A DNA stretch of 64,000 nt from Polytrichum commune. Lineage: Eukaryota > Streptophyta > Polytrichopsida > Polytrichales > Polytrichaceae. The notes beneath the pieces were generated by a model that saw only the letters and a list, made by a program, of their open reading frames with translations, did no database searches and had not been told where the DNA came from. The DNA lies in NCBI GenBank assembly GCA_950295325.1, contig OX485803.1, positions 61,209,554-61,273,553 of the forward strand. Direction: 5' to 3'. This document shows, one piece after another, positions 51,001 through 63,946 of the stretch (within the stretch, counting starts at the first letter, position 1; each line of letters starts with the position of its first letter). The position numbers were made by a program, and so were the translations under genes.

Positions 51001-52011
51001 ATGGATGTGAATGAGTGAGGTATGTGTGCATGCTATGGGCATTTCCAATCCCACATACCTATTTGATTGTTAGAATAGCAAGGCGAAGAACTCATTATGC
51101 TAACATTTACGAATCAACAAGAACGTCAATGAGAGATAAATTGCAAGTGGTCTTTGCATGTTTATGGAATCTACAAAGAAAATGTATATTGCATAAGTCA
51201 TATTATGGTCTTGTAGGGGAAGGGGGGGGGGGGGGGAATCCTGAGGTTCATATGTGCTTCAAATGACATTTTTGTGTGACTACTTAGGTCACACAATGTT
51301 GCAGAAAGAACTTTGCCATATTGAAGCTTTGCATATGGGACCTTGCAATATGCAAATCTAAAGTGGCCCCAAACCACTTACAAAATAGGAGAACACGTAG
51401 TGTCTTCTCCCATGCTTTGAAATAAATGGCTTTGTATCCTCAATAGCTTGGATTGGGAATCATGGTGCATATGAGCCTCAAAATTTATGGTGATTAAATT
51501 ATTTTACAAGCCTGAAAAGGCATCATGGTCATAGGTGATGTGCACAATTGAAAAATCTCCCAAATTCAAATGTGTTCAATGTCCAATAACACTCCAAACT
51601 ACACTTCTTCTGTTGAATACAATGGACGCATGTATCCAAGTACGACTTACTATGGGCAACCCTGTAGTGTGGCCCACAATGCACAATCCAAGTTACACTT
51701 GCCACGTAGGATCAAAGAGTATGTCAAGCATGTGCCTTCACAATGAGCTTTAAAGATTCGTGATCCATGAAAATATCAATGTGTATTGAATGTTTATGAG
51801 ATGATTTAGATACTTGAAGAGGGTTTTATTTTTCATATCAATCTTTCACATATGAATTGGATTCCCCTGTGTTGAAAGCCTTTCAAATACATACTATTTT
51901 CAATTCATATGTCACATGCACCTTAAATCATGCTACATTGCTCAAAAGGCAAAGTACAATCCAGGTGAATATGAAGTTGCAACATATGGTGATGTTGGTG
52001 GATGAAGGAGT
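48060..52011. other. Unassigned region, no gene recognised
   Basis: Mixed AT-rich sequence with short open stretches. 49800-50345 is open in one frame after another (NRGDDESSQEWENMKASLER; GGPLECGGQWTRDDRFPCVH) but matches no family I know. A poly-G run of about 16 bases is at 51219-51236. Confidence 0.35.
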
Positions 52012-52250
52012 GGGTGTGCAAGTTGAGGTGATCTATATACAAAGGACAACGTGGGTGGACATGGCGAGGATGTCCCCTTATTGTTGCCCATTGTTCCAAA
52101 GAGGTTGGGTGACCATGGGTATAATGGACTGGGTGTGCAAGTTGAGGTGATCTATATACGAAGGACAATGTGGGTGGACATGGCGAGGACGTCCCCCTAT
52201 TGTTGCCCACTCTTCCAAAGAGGTCGGGGGACCATGGGTATAATGGACTG
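52012..52250 (+). repeat. 119-bp tandem duplication, two copies
   Basis: GGGTGTGCAAGTTGAGGTGA starts copies at 52012 and 52131. The copies differ at a handful of bases (for example ATACAAAGG and ATACGAAGG). The period is not a multiple of three, so the open frames over it change between copies. Confidence 0.88.
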
Positions 52251-52254
52251 GGTC

Positions 52255-55200
52255 CAAGCTACATATGGAAAGCGAGTCTTGAGCGCACACATTTCTCTAT
52301 CCACCACTTCTCATAGGGTACGAACTTACAATTAGTGCAAGATACGTAACAAATGTAGATCATGGATATAGCCGCTTTCCTCGTAATTTTTTTAGGCCTC
52401 ATATCTTATTCATTGTCAAAGACTTGAAATTCTTTGATAATTAATTAATCATACAGGTCCCCCCAATTATGCACTTGACTATTGCATCTAGAACGATTGA
52501 TAGGTTTTGAGCATGAAGTCCAATCTCTTTCCCACACGTATCTTGTTGGTGTGTGTTCTTAGATCCACACCCCACCATTCACCACTCAAAATAATTCGGT
52601 GTGCTTTTCTAGAGGAGGCACCACAACAAAGTAGCTTAGTGATGGAGCTAAACCAACAAAGCCAAAGCTCATAACATAGACTTGGTAAGCTAGCCAAGTT
52701 TAAGTGTGACAAGGGCTGGCTAGCTTAAGTTGAGTTCAGAGACTAGCATGCGGTAAGTGGGCAAGAGGAGGCGTGGGCAAGAGCGAGTCGGTGTTGGAGT
52801 TCGCCACTAAACTAGCTGCCTATCGCTCTCTCGTGTGCATGGATGAATGGATGGTTGCCCCTCCGACCGCTTCCAGTTGTGCCTATCTCTCTCGGGAATG
52901 CAATTCTGTCCTTCGACACCACTTTGGCATCGCCAGCCGCATCCGCCCTGCGTGCAGCTAGAGCTAGGGGAGAGCCGAAGCTGCGAGCCGGAAGCCGCTT
53001 CAGTTAAGTACTTTACTGCGTTCTTCTCGTCTGTGATCACTAATGGCAGCGTCGCTCTGCTCAACTTATGTTCTCTCTTGTGTACTATCTAAAAACCGTT
53101 TGAAACAGAATTTGTTCACGTGTCTGCACTGTTCGGGAATTCGATAACTCGTGGATGCGTCTGTCATTTACACTGTATTCATGTATAGCGGGTCCTGCGG
53201 AGAAGGAACTTGAAATCTCCTAAGGGCCCTCCCACCTCTTTGACCCTACTTGTCGAATTCCACAGTGTCTCAGGAAGTTGTCAGGAGGAAGAAAGTTGGC
53301 GCTGTACGTTCGCACTTGGAATGTCACAAATAGCAATTGCTGTCAATTTTCATTATTATATGTCGACAAAAGAAATCTGCCTCGAGGACCTTCATGTGAG
53401 GCTTCTGCAAGGAGGTAAGTTGCTTGTACCTTACGAGGATGATGCAGAAAGATGGCCTGCACAAATTATATGCTAAGGACTTTTTTCTTCTCTTGATCTG
53501 ACTTCTGCTCGTCTTCTCTTCGTTTAACGAAGTCTATAGCAAGCTGTCATCGAAGATATACAAGCGGAGGATCAGGAGATGTACACAGTTTGACGCTATC
53601 AAGAAAGATAGAGGACTTCGGCAGTGATCTAAGCCTTGTGATAAGTGAGTTGCGCTCGAAGAAGGCGCTGATGGCACCATTTAGGGTACTCAAAACTCAT
53701 ACAGACCTCGCATTCTTTGTTATTGTTGATGTTAACAAGTCAATCCTGCAACTCCATGCGCCTGTGTGGATTAAAAGTGATCTATGCGAGTGAGGGATCA
53801 TACACGAAGTTGCAGCTGAAAGAGAAGGCCATCCAGGTGATGGCAAATGGAAGATCGATGCTACATCTTTGCAAGTAAGTTGAATCCTCGAATGAGAATC
53901 ATCCTGCTCGCGTTCTAACCACCTCGTACTTGCGTCTGAATAAGGTCTATCAGAAGTGACTCCGGCATAATACAAAATCTTTGATGTACTGTCGGATTTG
54001 ATTGTCGTTAGTATACCGGGCACCTTATTTGCAGCTGGGCTAAGATATCTTAGCGATATCAGTGGGGGCGTTACCTAAGGCAATCGAATGAGGGAATCCG
54101 GACGAGAAGACAAAGAGAGCCTCGATTGTGCAGTCTCGCTTAGGTGGACAAGAACCAAGAGCTGGATATACAGTTCAAGATTTCCTCTCCAAACTTGAGA
54201 GGTGCCACCCTTCGCTCTATAACAATCTGGTTTCTGCAATCACGATTGGAGCCTGCTTGATGCCCTTTTCACCTTCACTAATACTTAACAATCCTCTTGA
54301 GGGACGGCAGTACTCGACGATTAGTGGCAGATCGTGGATTTCAGACCCAAAACTGTGATTATATTTCCGTATTCGTACCTGGTTGACGCAGGATTATGTA
54401 TTCAGGGTTTCTCCACTGCGCCGTCTTGCTCGAGGAACAGAAGATAATTCAAATTTACACTAATTCAAGATAAAACTATCTCTATGGCCTTCCAGCTAAA
54501 ACTTCAATGACCCTCTAGGTTCAGGTTCATTTTCAGTAACACCTAAATCGTGATGAAGTTTGCAGGTTTTTCAATTTCGAACATGAGCTAGTGGTTCGGA
54601 TATCCTGAGATGAAGGCATAAAGAAAAGCAAGGTACATATGTCTGCTTGCGTTAGCACATTGGATGCAAGATAGAAAGCACTTTTTATTTGCCAGTTCAT
54701 GCGATTGTTTGTGATCTTCACCGAAACTGATCGCACCTACTCGTGGCTTGAGCTTTGACAGGATGGCATCTCCAATATTCTTGCCAAAGATATTCCAGTC
54801 ACTTCGTAGGATACACCACCCGATGAGGAGGAGAAAGCTCACGACTTAGCTAATCGTGATATGCAAGTACAAGGCCGTACCTACTTCGGAGCTCCATCAC
54901 GCTAGAGCTGGCTCGAGATTCCATGCAACGATGTGCGGGCTAAATTCAATCTTTATCAGCAGTTATGAGCGTTTCGAGTCTCAAATTATCTTCTGGCACA
55001 TTGAATGTGCAGGATGGAGGACGAGGTTACAAAATTATCGGCATTCTCCAGCTCACGCCACCTGAAGCTCATGAAGGTAATGTAGACAAATATGATGCTC
55101 GTAACACCTCAACGTTTAACTAATTTGCATGTACGAAAGGATTCGAGCCCAATGGGTATACTGTATAATTTATTAATAGGTGACCCAGTCGATTTCAGGA

Positions 55201-58200
55201 AGTTTACCATGACGAAGGTCCATATTTATGAATGCTCAAGAGTCATATCCTCGCAGTTCCTGTAATCTTAGTGCGTTCTAGTCCAGTAATTGGCTGTCAC
55301 ATGTCACAACTATAACTTCTTGTGCTCTCTGTGTGTGTTTGGATGGTTGCTTCACATTGTGCTATATCCCGAAACACAGATATGAAATCTAATTAATCAA
55401 GACAGGATACTCCTGGAAATCGACTCTTAGACCAGTTTTTGGCATCTTGCAACAGCCATGATGCTCTTAGTAGTTCTGTCGCCTTGTTCATCAGATCGTT
55501 GCATTCAAAACAAAGTTCATGATCTGCTTCAGAACCTGCTCTAAGGAGAGCACTAAATGGAGGCTTGTCACGAGGTCATTGAAGCATCTCTCTCGTACTC
55601 CTAGCTGGTTTTAGTTCTTATTAGCAAATTTAGTCCCTCTTCGATACTGATTTTGCCGTTAGTTGTATTCAATATCGCCTGCGAATGTCTTGTATTTTTC
55701 AGACATCCTGGACGGGTGTGTATCTGAGAGTTTCAGAACTGCGGAAGGGATTAATCGCTAGAAATCCGCCTACCAAAGACAAAATTATTAGTATCGAAGT
55801 ACATATGTCAACAGCGTCTTTGGCACCAGGTAATGTTTTCATTAAAGAAGTTTCGTTTCTATTTGTATGTGCTATCCCCGCAATACAACTGTTTTGTTGA
55901 CTCCTGTCGGACAACTATTTGGATGACATCATGTTCTGACTTTACCCTCGGGCTTTTGAGATTCGAGACCCGTCTGCTTGAACCATTTTGTAGGCTAACC
56001 TGTATGCAAAACAGTCGAAAACGGACTACCTTGTACTGAACAGAGGATAGCATTGATTCTCGTTGAAGACACAAAGGAGCTTGACCATTCGTTCATAGGT
56101 ATTCATGTCTCAGTCGACCACAATTAATAAGCTGATACTGCACGCAGGACCAGTGGATCGGACTAATTGGTGAATTAATAGGTCAGTGAACAGGACCCAA
56201 AATATGGGAGGAGGTGCAGGTGATGCTATTATTCCGGTTAGTTCTTTATCCTCTAGCTCTGATAGCATTAACATACAGTGCGTACGTGTAAAACAGAGAT
56301 GACATATGTAGCAACAGAAAATACTGATATGAACTGTTAATTATGACGTGTCGATGAGTAAAAAGGCTGCAAGGGGCTGTAGCGAGCACCTTTTCCAAGT
56401 TACATATGCTATCTTCTAACTCGGCCCTCATCCTACATGCTAGTCTGTTATCTGGTATCATGTCCTTGCTGGTCAAGAAAAAAATAACATATATATGACA
56501 AGTTTCCGATCAGTAACTCAAAAGCCCTTCGACAGCGACGTCTGGTATTGCCTTGGCTGTGAGTCTGGATGAGGTCCTGCTGTATGTTTCCAAGACCTTG
56601 GGACGCTGTGCTAATTATATTAATTATGCAATATTATCTTTATTTCTACCAGCGTTTTAGAGACTTGTGCTAGCAGGTTTCTATTTTTGTAAGAAAAAAA
56701 CTAAACAGCCAGAATCTGAGATTCCTTGAGAATGCAAAACCTCTATAATCGGTAGAATATATGTATCTTCCATAAAGTCAGCAAATCTTTTTCTCTGTAC
56801 TTGCCAGTATTTGCAATCTGTCTGGACTTTTTGAGAGAGAAGAGAGCTTCTTCCTTGAAGCTGTAATATTGGTCCATCAAATTGGCAAGCCTCCAATATT
56901 CTGACGATCTGCTGTGATTTTCTTGCTTTCAGGTCAAGATTACCTTATAACTGGCATAACACGAGAAGACCTGAGAAGTCCCCTAGCAGACACGATGCCC
57001 TGGACCTCAACGAGGCCAAGTTCTAGATGGAGCTAATCCATGACGGTTTGGACTCTTGTTCTCCACTAATCCAGCTCCGTTCCAGGCACATCCTGACAGA
57101 CATGAACTTTCAAGCATTCTAAGTTGTTGTTGAAACTTGTATTGCGTCAAACTTGCGTTTGTTGCAGACTAATCGGTATCGCGAAATAACTATCCCCTGT
57201 CGAGTGACTCTGCACTTGTTCATTTGTGAGGCTATGGCAACGTCTTACTAGAGATCGGTGTATGCTTGTGAACCCTCATCAGGAATGTTTATGCATCACA
57301 ATTTGAGGAACTATTGTGCCTGATATGTATATTGAGGTCTATGTGTTAACGTGATGTATTGCAACAGCCTACACATATCCACCCCTGTACGTGACTGGGA
57401 GCAGGTGAAGCATCAACTTGGCAGTCCCTAAGTGCACTGAGAAGGTGATTAAGCAATGGAGATGATCCGAGTACGTCCCAACTGCAAGAACCAATTCTGA
57501 AGTAGTAGAAATACGACCTTTGGAACCGACTTCCCTGAAGTGCACATTTGCAAGGACTGCACAGATTCTCTGCCTTTCAAAACATCTATTTCCAATATGC
57601 AACTTTTCAATATGTTTATTTGTTAAGTGTGAGGTGAGATTGTTTTCCAAGGTCTCAGGGCGTCTTGCATGGAACAACCACAGAAGGATACAGTCGCAAT
57701 TGGGCTCCAGGCATTCTTTTGTAAAAGTCGACTAATTGGCCTAGTTTCTAACCAACAGTAACGAATTAGCATAGACAGCCTTACAGCTTTGTGACTGTTC
57801 CAAATGTCTCCTTGGATCCAAAGTTGACTGCCTGCGAGATGTTGTCAACTTGATCAGATTTATTTGATTTTCGTATGAAGTTCCCCATTGAGAGCAATTA
57901 GTGCTCAGCTCAATGTGGTTGTGATTCCAAGCTGCATATATGATCAAGTTGCTGGGGTTACTTGTAGCCTGGTAACCCTGGGTGGCACTTATGAGAAGCC
58001 TTCCGGTGTGGGCTACGGTGCCTCCTCGTCGATAAGATCATTGATCTAAACGAGGCCTGCAACATGATTAGCTGGTGCTTGCTGTGGAGTACAAAAATGT
58101 GAAAAGCAACAGTGTCTCCTATCTTTGTCCTGTCTGCCGCTGAGGTTAAATATGCCAAGTGGCTACGCCGGGCGCCGTCTTTCAGTGCTTCTCGAGTTTG

Positions 58201-58807
58201 TGTTGGCAGCTACCTACTATAATGAGGCGTCTGTCTCAGAAAATGAATAAAAATATCTCGTCGCATAATTAGATTCACCTGTTTTGATCAGGAGATAAAT
58301 GCCGTGGCCCGTATTAAACGCGCATAGGATTAGTGCTCATAAAGCGGTGCACCACATGGTAATTTTTTTAATCCACAATAGTATTATGATTGGATTAGAA
58401 ATGGGTGCCAAATATGTAATTGAGTGTAAATCGCACTGTGCATGAAAAGTTCTGTTGCAGGCCCTGACGAACCGATGATGCCAATTGTCGACTTGGCATT
58501 GGTTCTCCTTGAATCCGCAATATTCAAAATTCCAACCAAGATGTCTCGGGCTCCACAGAAACAGGACACGGAATAATTTTAAACTATTGATTAGGAATGA
58601 GAAGTTGGACCTACAGGTGGAGGTAAATTCTGTTGCTCATGCTGACATTTCAGACTATAAGATTGGACTCACTCAGCCGATTTAGCCCCATTCCATTGGA
58701 TCTAATACGCTGTTGGTTCATACGGCAACGAAGTCAACCGCTTCATATTCTAATACATGTACTCGGTAAGATTAGAATCGGTAATATTCTAATGTCCGGT
58801 TGCATGC
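52255..58807. other. Unassigned region with a few exon-like segments
   Basis: 52330-52600 is another copy of the dispersed repeat seen near 13.3, 26.3 and 26.95 kb. 52750-58250 has a higher G+C content and less repeat sequence. Segments bordered by plausible splice sites are 55012-55076 (DGGRGYKIIGILQLTPPEAH), 55703-55831 (TSWTGVYLRVSELRKGLIAR onwards) and 56933-57036 (GQDYLITGITREDLRSPLAD, then a stop). I recognise no family and could not chain them in one phase, so no gene is called. Confidence 0.35.
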
Positions 58808-58815
58808 ATTATTAG

Positions 58816-59347
58816 GGGGGGACGTTAAACCTCCCCCTACGAGCTTTCAGGGGGGCCGGGCAGCCCCAAGAAACAATTCAAAGTTTTATGATCCCAGCCA
58901 AAAACTACTGCCCGTCCCGCCCGGCTAAAATAGAACATTGCTCTTGAAGGTCGCTTGTCCAAAATTCATGTTGAGTGCACTTTATCTTCAAGGTCCAAAA
59001 TCCAATATATATGTGCACTTCCACTCAATTGACTGGGATTTCATTCTCAAAATGAAATCATCAATACAACATGTAATTAATTTAATTTAAAAATATTTTG
59101 AAATCCTTATTAGCATTGAGGTGATAATGTTGTGAAGAATCCTTGTCATTCGAAAATGAAACTTAAATTAATTTATTAATTTCAATGTGTATAATTTATA
59201 ACAGTTGAGGTCATGCCTTCTACTTTCACAAGTATTCATACGCATTCAAATCAATGAAGGGTGTATTAGATGTAAATTTTCTGGGTGCTGCCCCCACCCC
59301 TATCCACCTCCCCCTGAAACCTCGTTGGGGAGATTTAACGTCGTCCC
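58816..59347. mobile_element. 532-bp TIR element, short relative of 21597-24715
   Basis: The left end GGGGGGACGTTAAACCTCCC followed by ACGAGCTTTCAGGGGG pairs with the reverse complement of the right end (GGGACGACGTTAAATCTCCC). Exact ATTATTAG copies flank it (58808-58815 and 59348-59355). Shared end sequence (GGGGGACGTTAAA, then CCCC, then a CGA-CTTT-AGGGGG stretch) ties it to the 3.1-kb element. It is non-coding. Confidence 0.85.
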
Positions 59348-59355
59348 ATTATTAG

Positions 59356-59885
59356 TACTTCGTAGAATGTATTCACTCTCGTTCTTGATATAATTCTATT
59401 ACAGTACCAGTACTTTCGAGCCTACCAGCTATCATGGTCGCGGAGACGGCATGTTGCTTTTGGGCGTGCCTCACTTACTCGAAAAGTTGGGCATCATAAC
59501 GTAGCAGTATCCGTTGCGGTAGTGAGTATTGCTAAGTAGGTGGAGTGGCCTCCTCGAGGGTGACGCGACATCGACGACGGCGTCAGCGACAGCTGATCGA
59601 GTGCTGGGTGCTGCGTGCAAGTGAGGTTAACTCTCAGTTGTACACCTTCCAGAAGAAGGTTTGGTTCGCAGTTCTGGGTCGCGCCAAAGTGGCGGATCCA
59701 TCCAACAGACGGTTGGGTTTTTGGTGTCGTACCCTGCGGGAGGTTGGTAAAGGACTTGTCGATCGATTGTGTTGCGGCAGCAGGGAATAGTAGTAGAGTG
59801 GATTGTTGGCATCTTTGAGTTTTGGGGTAGGCTTCACGGGTGCTTCTTGGTTAGACGCAAGCGAGGGACGGGAGGTGCGTGAATC
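59356..59885. other. Upstream region of the ERF gene
   Basis: The sequence becomes GC-rich toward the gene, as expected for promoter and 5' UTR. No core promoter element can be fixed with confidence. Confidence 0.4.
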
Positions 59886-62312
59886 ATGGTGGGTAAAGTG
59901 CAGGCTTGGAAGGTGGAGGGCAGATCTCTGCCCGGTACCGAGATTTTGCCCAGAAGCACTCGTCACGCCCTATCTCTTGACAGCACCATCAACATGGGCC
60001 CGCGCGCCTCCGAGAAGTTGAAGGCGGCGCAGAAGCGAGCGCGCAAGGCGCAGGAAGGCAAGTACAGGGGCGTCCGCCGTCGGCCGTGGGGGCGGTTCGC
60101 GGCGGAGATCAGGGATCCCAACACCAAGGAGCGGCGGTGGCTGGGCACCTTCGACACGGCGGAGGACGCTGCCTTGGCCTACGATCTGGCGGCTCGCTCC
60201 ATGCGTGGGCTGAAGGCCCGCACCAACTTCGCGTACCCAGGGTCGCACCAAACCTGCCTGGCCGGAGTCACGTTGTCGCATTCGCAGCAGCCCCAGGTCG
60301 AAGCTGGGGGCAAGCTGCTGCCAAGGAAATCGGACTGGGGCACAGCTGCGACGTGGCAGAGCTCCGTGGGCACCTCGTTGCAAAGCTCCAGCGAATCGTT
60401 TCATGAAATGTACAAGCTTGCGGAATTAGAAATGTATCCGTCGGCTGACGGGCACCATGAATCTAGTGTCCGGCTCAGTGCCAGTAACTTATACCATAGG
60501 CAGTTTGCGCCGCATGTTGAGCAGGCCGGTAGCACGTCAAATCATCGACAGTCTATCACCCCCTTTGACAGCTGCAAGAAGCTGGATTTGCAGGGGATGG
60601 GAAGTTTGGGAAGAGACTACTGGCAGGACCAAGTTCACAGCAACGTCGGTTTAGAAAGGAACACGGTAGCAAATCTCCAGCTGCAGTATGAACCCAATAG
60701 TGCTGCGTGTGGTACATGCCCATCACTTCCTTTTCAGGTCGGCTTCTTTTGACCTTTTTTGATCAATCCTAAGAATTGGTACAGTAGCGATGATCATTCT
60801 GTAGCAGTATGGCAGTAGGAGTTACTCTTGAACGATGATCTCCTCTCAACTTCGCTGCTCCCCCCTCCCCCCCCCCCCCAGGTGCTGTTGCCAAGATTAG
60901 ACAATATGATCTCCTCCTTAAGATCCGAGGTGTGAAATTATTTGCCTTTGCTGACACAGCTGCTGGTATGAATCGAATTCAGGTGGGTCGAGGTGGGACT
61001 ATCCTGAAGCCTAACGCTAGTTTCCAAATGCTTGTGAACATATAGACCACCGGAGTTCAGTTTCCAATTGCTTATGCTTTCAGCTATCCTGTTGGGATAC
61101 ATGTGAAAATAAGGATTTCTGTGACTAACCCCTTTATGCTGGCAGATGGTTCAAGGTGATAACAATTCAGATGCGAGTTACAGAATGGGAGCGCAATGCA
61201 ATGCATCAGCCGCCGCCGCCGCCGCCGCCCTGACTGGCAGTGTGTTCATCCCAAATAAAAATGAGAGAGTAAATCTCCCAAATCAAACTTCGGGGCGGCT
61301 GACACCGATGTCGAAGGTAGAGTCGGCAAAAGCTACAGATCTTCCCAGATGTCCTGATTCCACCGCCCCTGCTCAGCGTCTGAAGGTGTCGGATGCTGTC
61401 CCTGTTCAAGATAGGCGAGGAGTCGAATCCAGTGAATGTTTGCTATCAACGCAAGTGCCCTACTCCGACGAGTACTCAACCTCGTCTGTTTCTCTCTCTA
61501 CCGACACAGCTTCGTCGCCCAACTGCGGCGCTGTCACCGGTAGCTCAAGACTGGGCTCTCTCTCTTCAGAAGTTAATTCATTCAGGGTGCCAGCACCCGA
61601 GGTTTGTTGCCGATCCGCTGCAAGCAGCGGTACCAGCAGCATGCTCACATCCCCATGCCGAAACCCTGACAACCTCCAAAGCATACTTCCATCCAGTATG
61701 ACCTCCTCACAAAAGCCTCGCTTGTTTTCGAGCGATGATCATCATCAACATCAGCAGCAGCAGCAGCAGCACCGGTGCGACGAGTGGTCGTGGGCTATGC
61801 TCGCGGATCAACTTTCGAAGGTGCAGCCGACGACATGTGCGGCATCTACGCGGCAGAATAATTGTGATGGAAATGATTACATGCAATGGACTTGTGACCC
61901 GACACTCAGTTGGCAGAATTTGTGCGAGCTTCCTGGCGCTCCGAACCAAGACTACGTTGAGACGAATCACGCGAACACCGAGCAGCTTCCCAGCAGCAAG
62001 TGGATTCCTTTGGACGATGCAGCTGGTGCTAATTACGAGTCGATGGGAGCAAACCAGTGGCCACGCAACAACCACCTGCGAACTGGAATGGAAGAGGTTT
62101 CGGCGTGCTCTTCAGCGAGGAATTGGAATGTCAATCCCAAGTTTGAAGGCTATTCAGCACCCAGTGGACCAGCTTTTACGCCGGGGCCGCACGACTTCTA
62201 TGCCCTTGAGAATATTTACGGTTCCATGGTTCAATATTCATTTGACGATGGAACCCTTTTCCCTCACCTTTCCGAGGACCCTATTCCCTCACCTTTCGGC
62301 AGCTATTACTGA
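59886..62312 (+). CDS. AP2/ERF transcription factor, ERF subfamily (ESR/DRN/LEP-like AP2 domain)
   Basis: Two exons, 59886-60737 and 61146-62312, joined in phase (CAG then GTCGGC; GGCAG then ATG), give 672 residues. One AP2 domain lies at residues 59-116: [20 protein letters not shown], then [19 protein letters not shown] and KARTNF. The Ala and Asp in AAEIRD mark the ERF rather than the DREB type. [10 protein letters not shown] resembles the ESR/DORNROSCHEN/LEAFY PETIOLE group, which acts in meristem and stem-cell identity. The Lys/Arg-rich stretch before the domain may be a nuclear signal. The rest is Ser-rich, with an Ala run near 61204-61230 (GCC repeats) and a Gln run near 61752-61772 (CAG repeats). 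A second in-frame ATG at 59994 could be the real start. The protein is much longer than most ERFs. A poly-C acceptor-like tract at 60862-60882 in the intron could mark an alternative exon. Confidence 0.92.
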
Positions 62313-63778
62313 TCCTCCGAACCAACGCAGTGCCAGAGGTGGTGGGACTTCGAATAATATGCAAGTCGACAAAGCACTGAATCCGGTATCAGAACTTGAT
62401 GCTCGGTTCAAGTTGCTGTCCCAGGATCATAAGCCCTCGTACATGGAGAAAGTTAGTAGCATTGTGGGCAGTACTAAGAGCAACCAGATTCTCACGCTCA
62501 TTTTCTATGTACATACGTCCTATGTGTTTCTGCTTGTGTAGTTGTACACAACACTTCAGAGGTGACGTTCCAGAACACGTTCCACAGGCGACAACTCGGA
62601 GTGCTGAAGTGCTCCAGCTGGAGTTAGGGTTATGATTTTTGAAGTCTTCAGCAGTTTAATTGCAGATCCCAAGAGCAAAGACTGCTGCTATGAAATTACA
62701 TCAAGTACTAGCTGAGACATTCAATTCGCTTTCTGAATGTGTTTCATCATCAGGCGATGTTGTCCGGGACACTGTTCTGGGGCAGCTTCTCGTTAATTTG
62801 CCATTCTGTGGTTACAAGTTCATCATCAAATTTCTTGGTCCGCTCAGCAGCCAGCTGCGATTTTCCCATGCACGGTCGATCACTCTACAAGCTTACATTC
62901 CAAGGAGAACACAAGCGAACATGTATTCGAGTTCATTCTACCTCATGCATGCTCGCTTAGAGGATTGCATTGAAGTCTGAACGACCTTCACTAATTGAGC
63001 AGATTCTAGACGTAGTACATGTTGGTCATAGATCACAGACTGTCTCTTCTTCAGGATTTTCTTGTATTATTAGAAGGGAAAAAGCGTTGGTATCGAAGTG
63101 GTGTGCTTCACCTGTGTAACACGTCTGTGTCTCTGAACACGGAAACTTGATCATTCTGTAATGATCTTGAAATGGGTTACAAATTTCATTCGTTGCAGGA
63201 TTCTCTCATGGACCGGATTCCTGCATTGCAATATTTAAGGGAATGTCATGAATGATGGGATGTAGAGAGCAGAACCACATAAAGTGAGAAAGGACCATGA
63301 ATGTAGCACCTCTTTCAAGTTATGGTACCCACAACACATCCTGGGCATGAAGTCGGTGGGCCATTCACTGGCCACCCAGTTGGAAATTATGTTGTTCAGA
63401 TGGAAGAGTAGAGCCTTGCATGGTCACGTCCCAGTTAACTATTTAAGTGTTTTACTAAGAGCAAGGCCAGTGGTGTGTGCACCTGCACCTGCACCTGCAT
63501 ATATCTGCATATTGGCTGAAAAGCGGATGCCGGCTAGTAAAGGAGATACCACTCGGCCAAAAGTATGTGTCAGTCTAATTTAAGGACAACTGAATCACCT
63601 TGGAATTGGCAGATCTTCCTGCACAACAGCCCGATTTGCAGAGAGAAACATGAGATGCAGGAAACGTCATCATTAATTACAATCCTTTGAGAATTTTTGT
63701 CCCTGTGACAGTTTATCAATCTTATAATTAATGTTCAGTGTAGATATTCATGTATCTTGGCCCTTGACTACTAGAAAA
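62313..63778. other. 3' region of the ERF gene and spacer
   Basis: Probably 3' UTR at first. Open stretches at 62396-62980 and 63284-63583 show no recognisable domain. A short GCACCT repeat lies at 63479-63498. Confidence 0.4.
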
Positions 63779-63946
63779 CGGGTTCTTAGAACACACTTCA
63801 TATTTGACACGGAAGGTCATTATGACATAATTCCATTTGCATGTGTTGAGTTCAATCTACAATTGTCATAGATTGGACTCAACACATGTAAATGAGTCAT
63901 GTCCTAATGGTTGCTTGTGTCAAATGGAAAGTGCGTTCTAGATCCA
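63779..63946. repeat. Long hairpin / fold-back element
   Basis: The arm at 63779-63858 pairs with 63871-63946 at about 80 percent identity around a 12-base loop. The best block is GCATGTGTTGAGTTCAATCT against AGATTGGACTCAACACATGT. It is either a fold-back MITE or a small-RNA precursor. Confidence 0.8.

Noticed and set aside
56933-57036. Resemblance of GQDYLITG to netrin/TIMP-like domains
   Set aside because: Only a few residues agree, the cysteine pattern is missing and such proteins are not expected in plants.
59963-60404. Antisense open frames over the AP2 exon
   Set aside because: They are shadows of a GC-rich coding exon with a clear AP2 domain on the plus strand.
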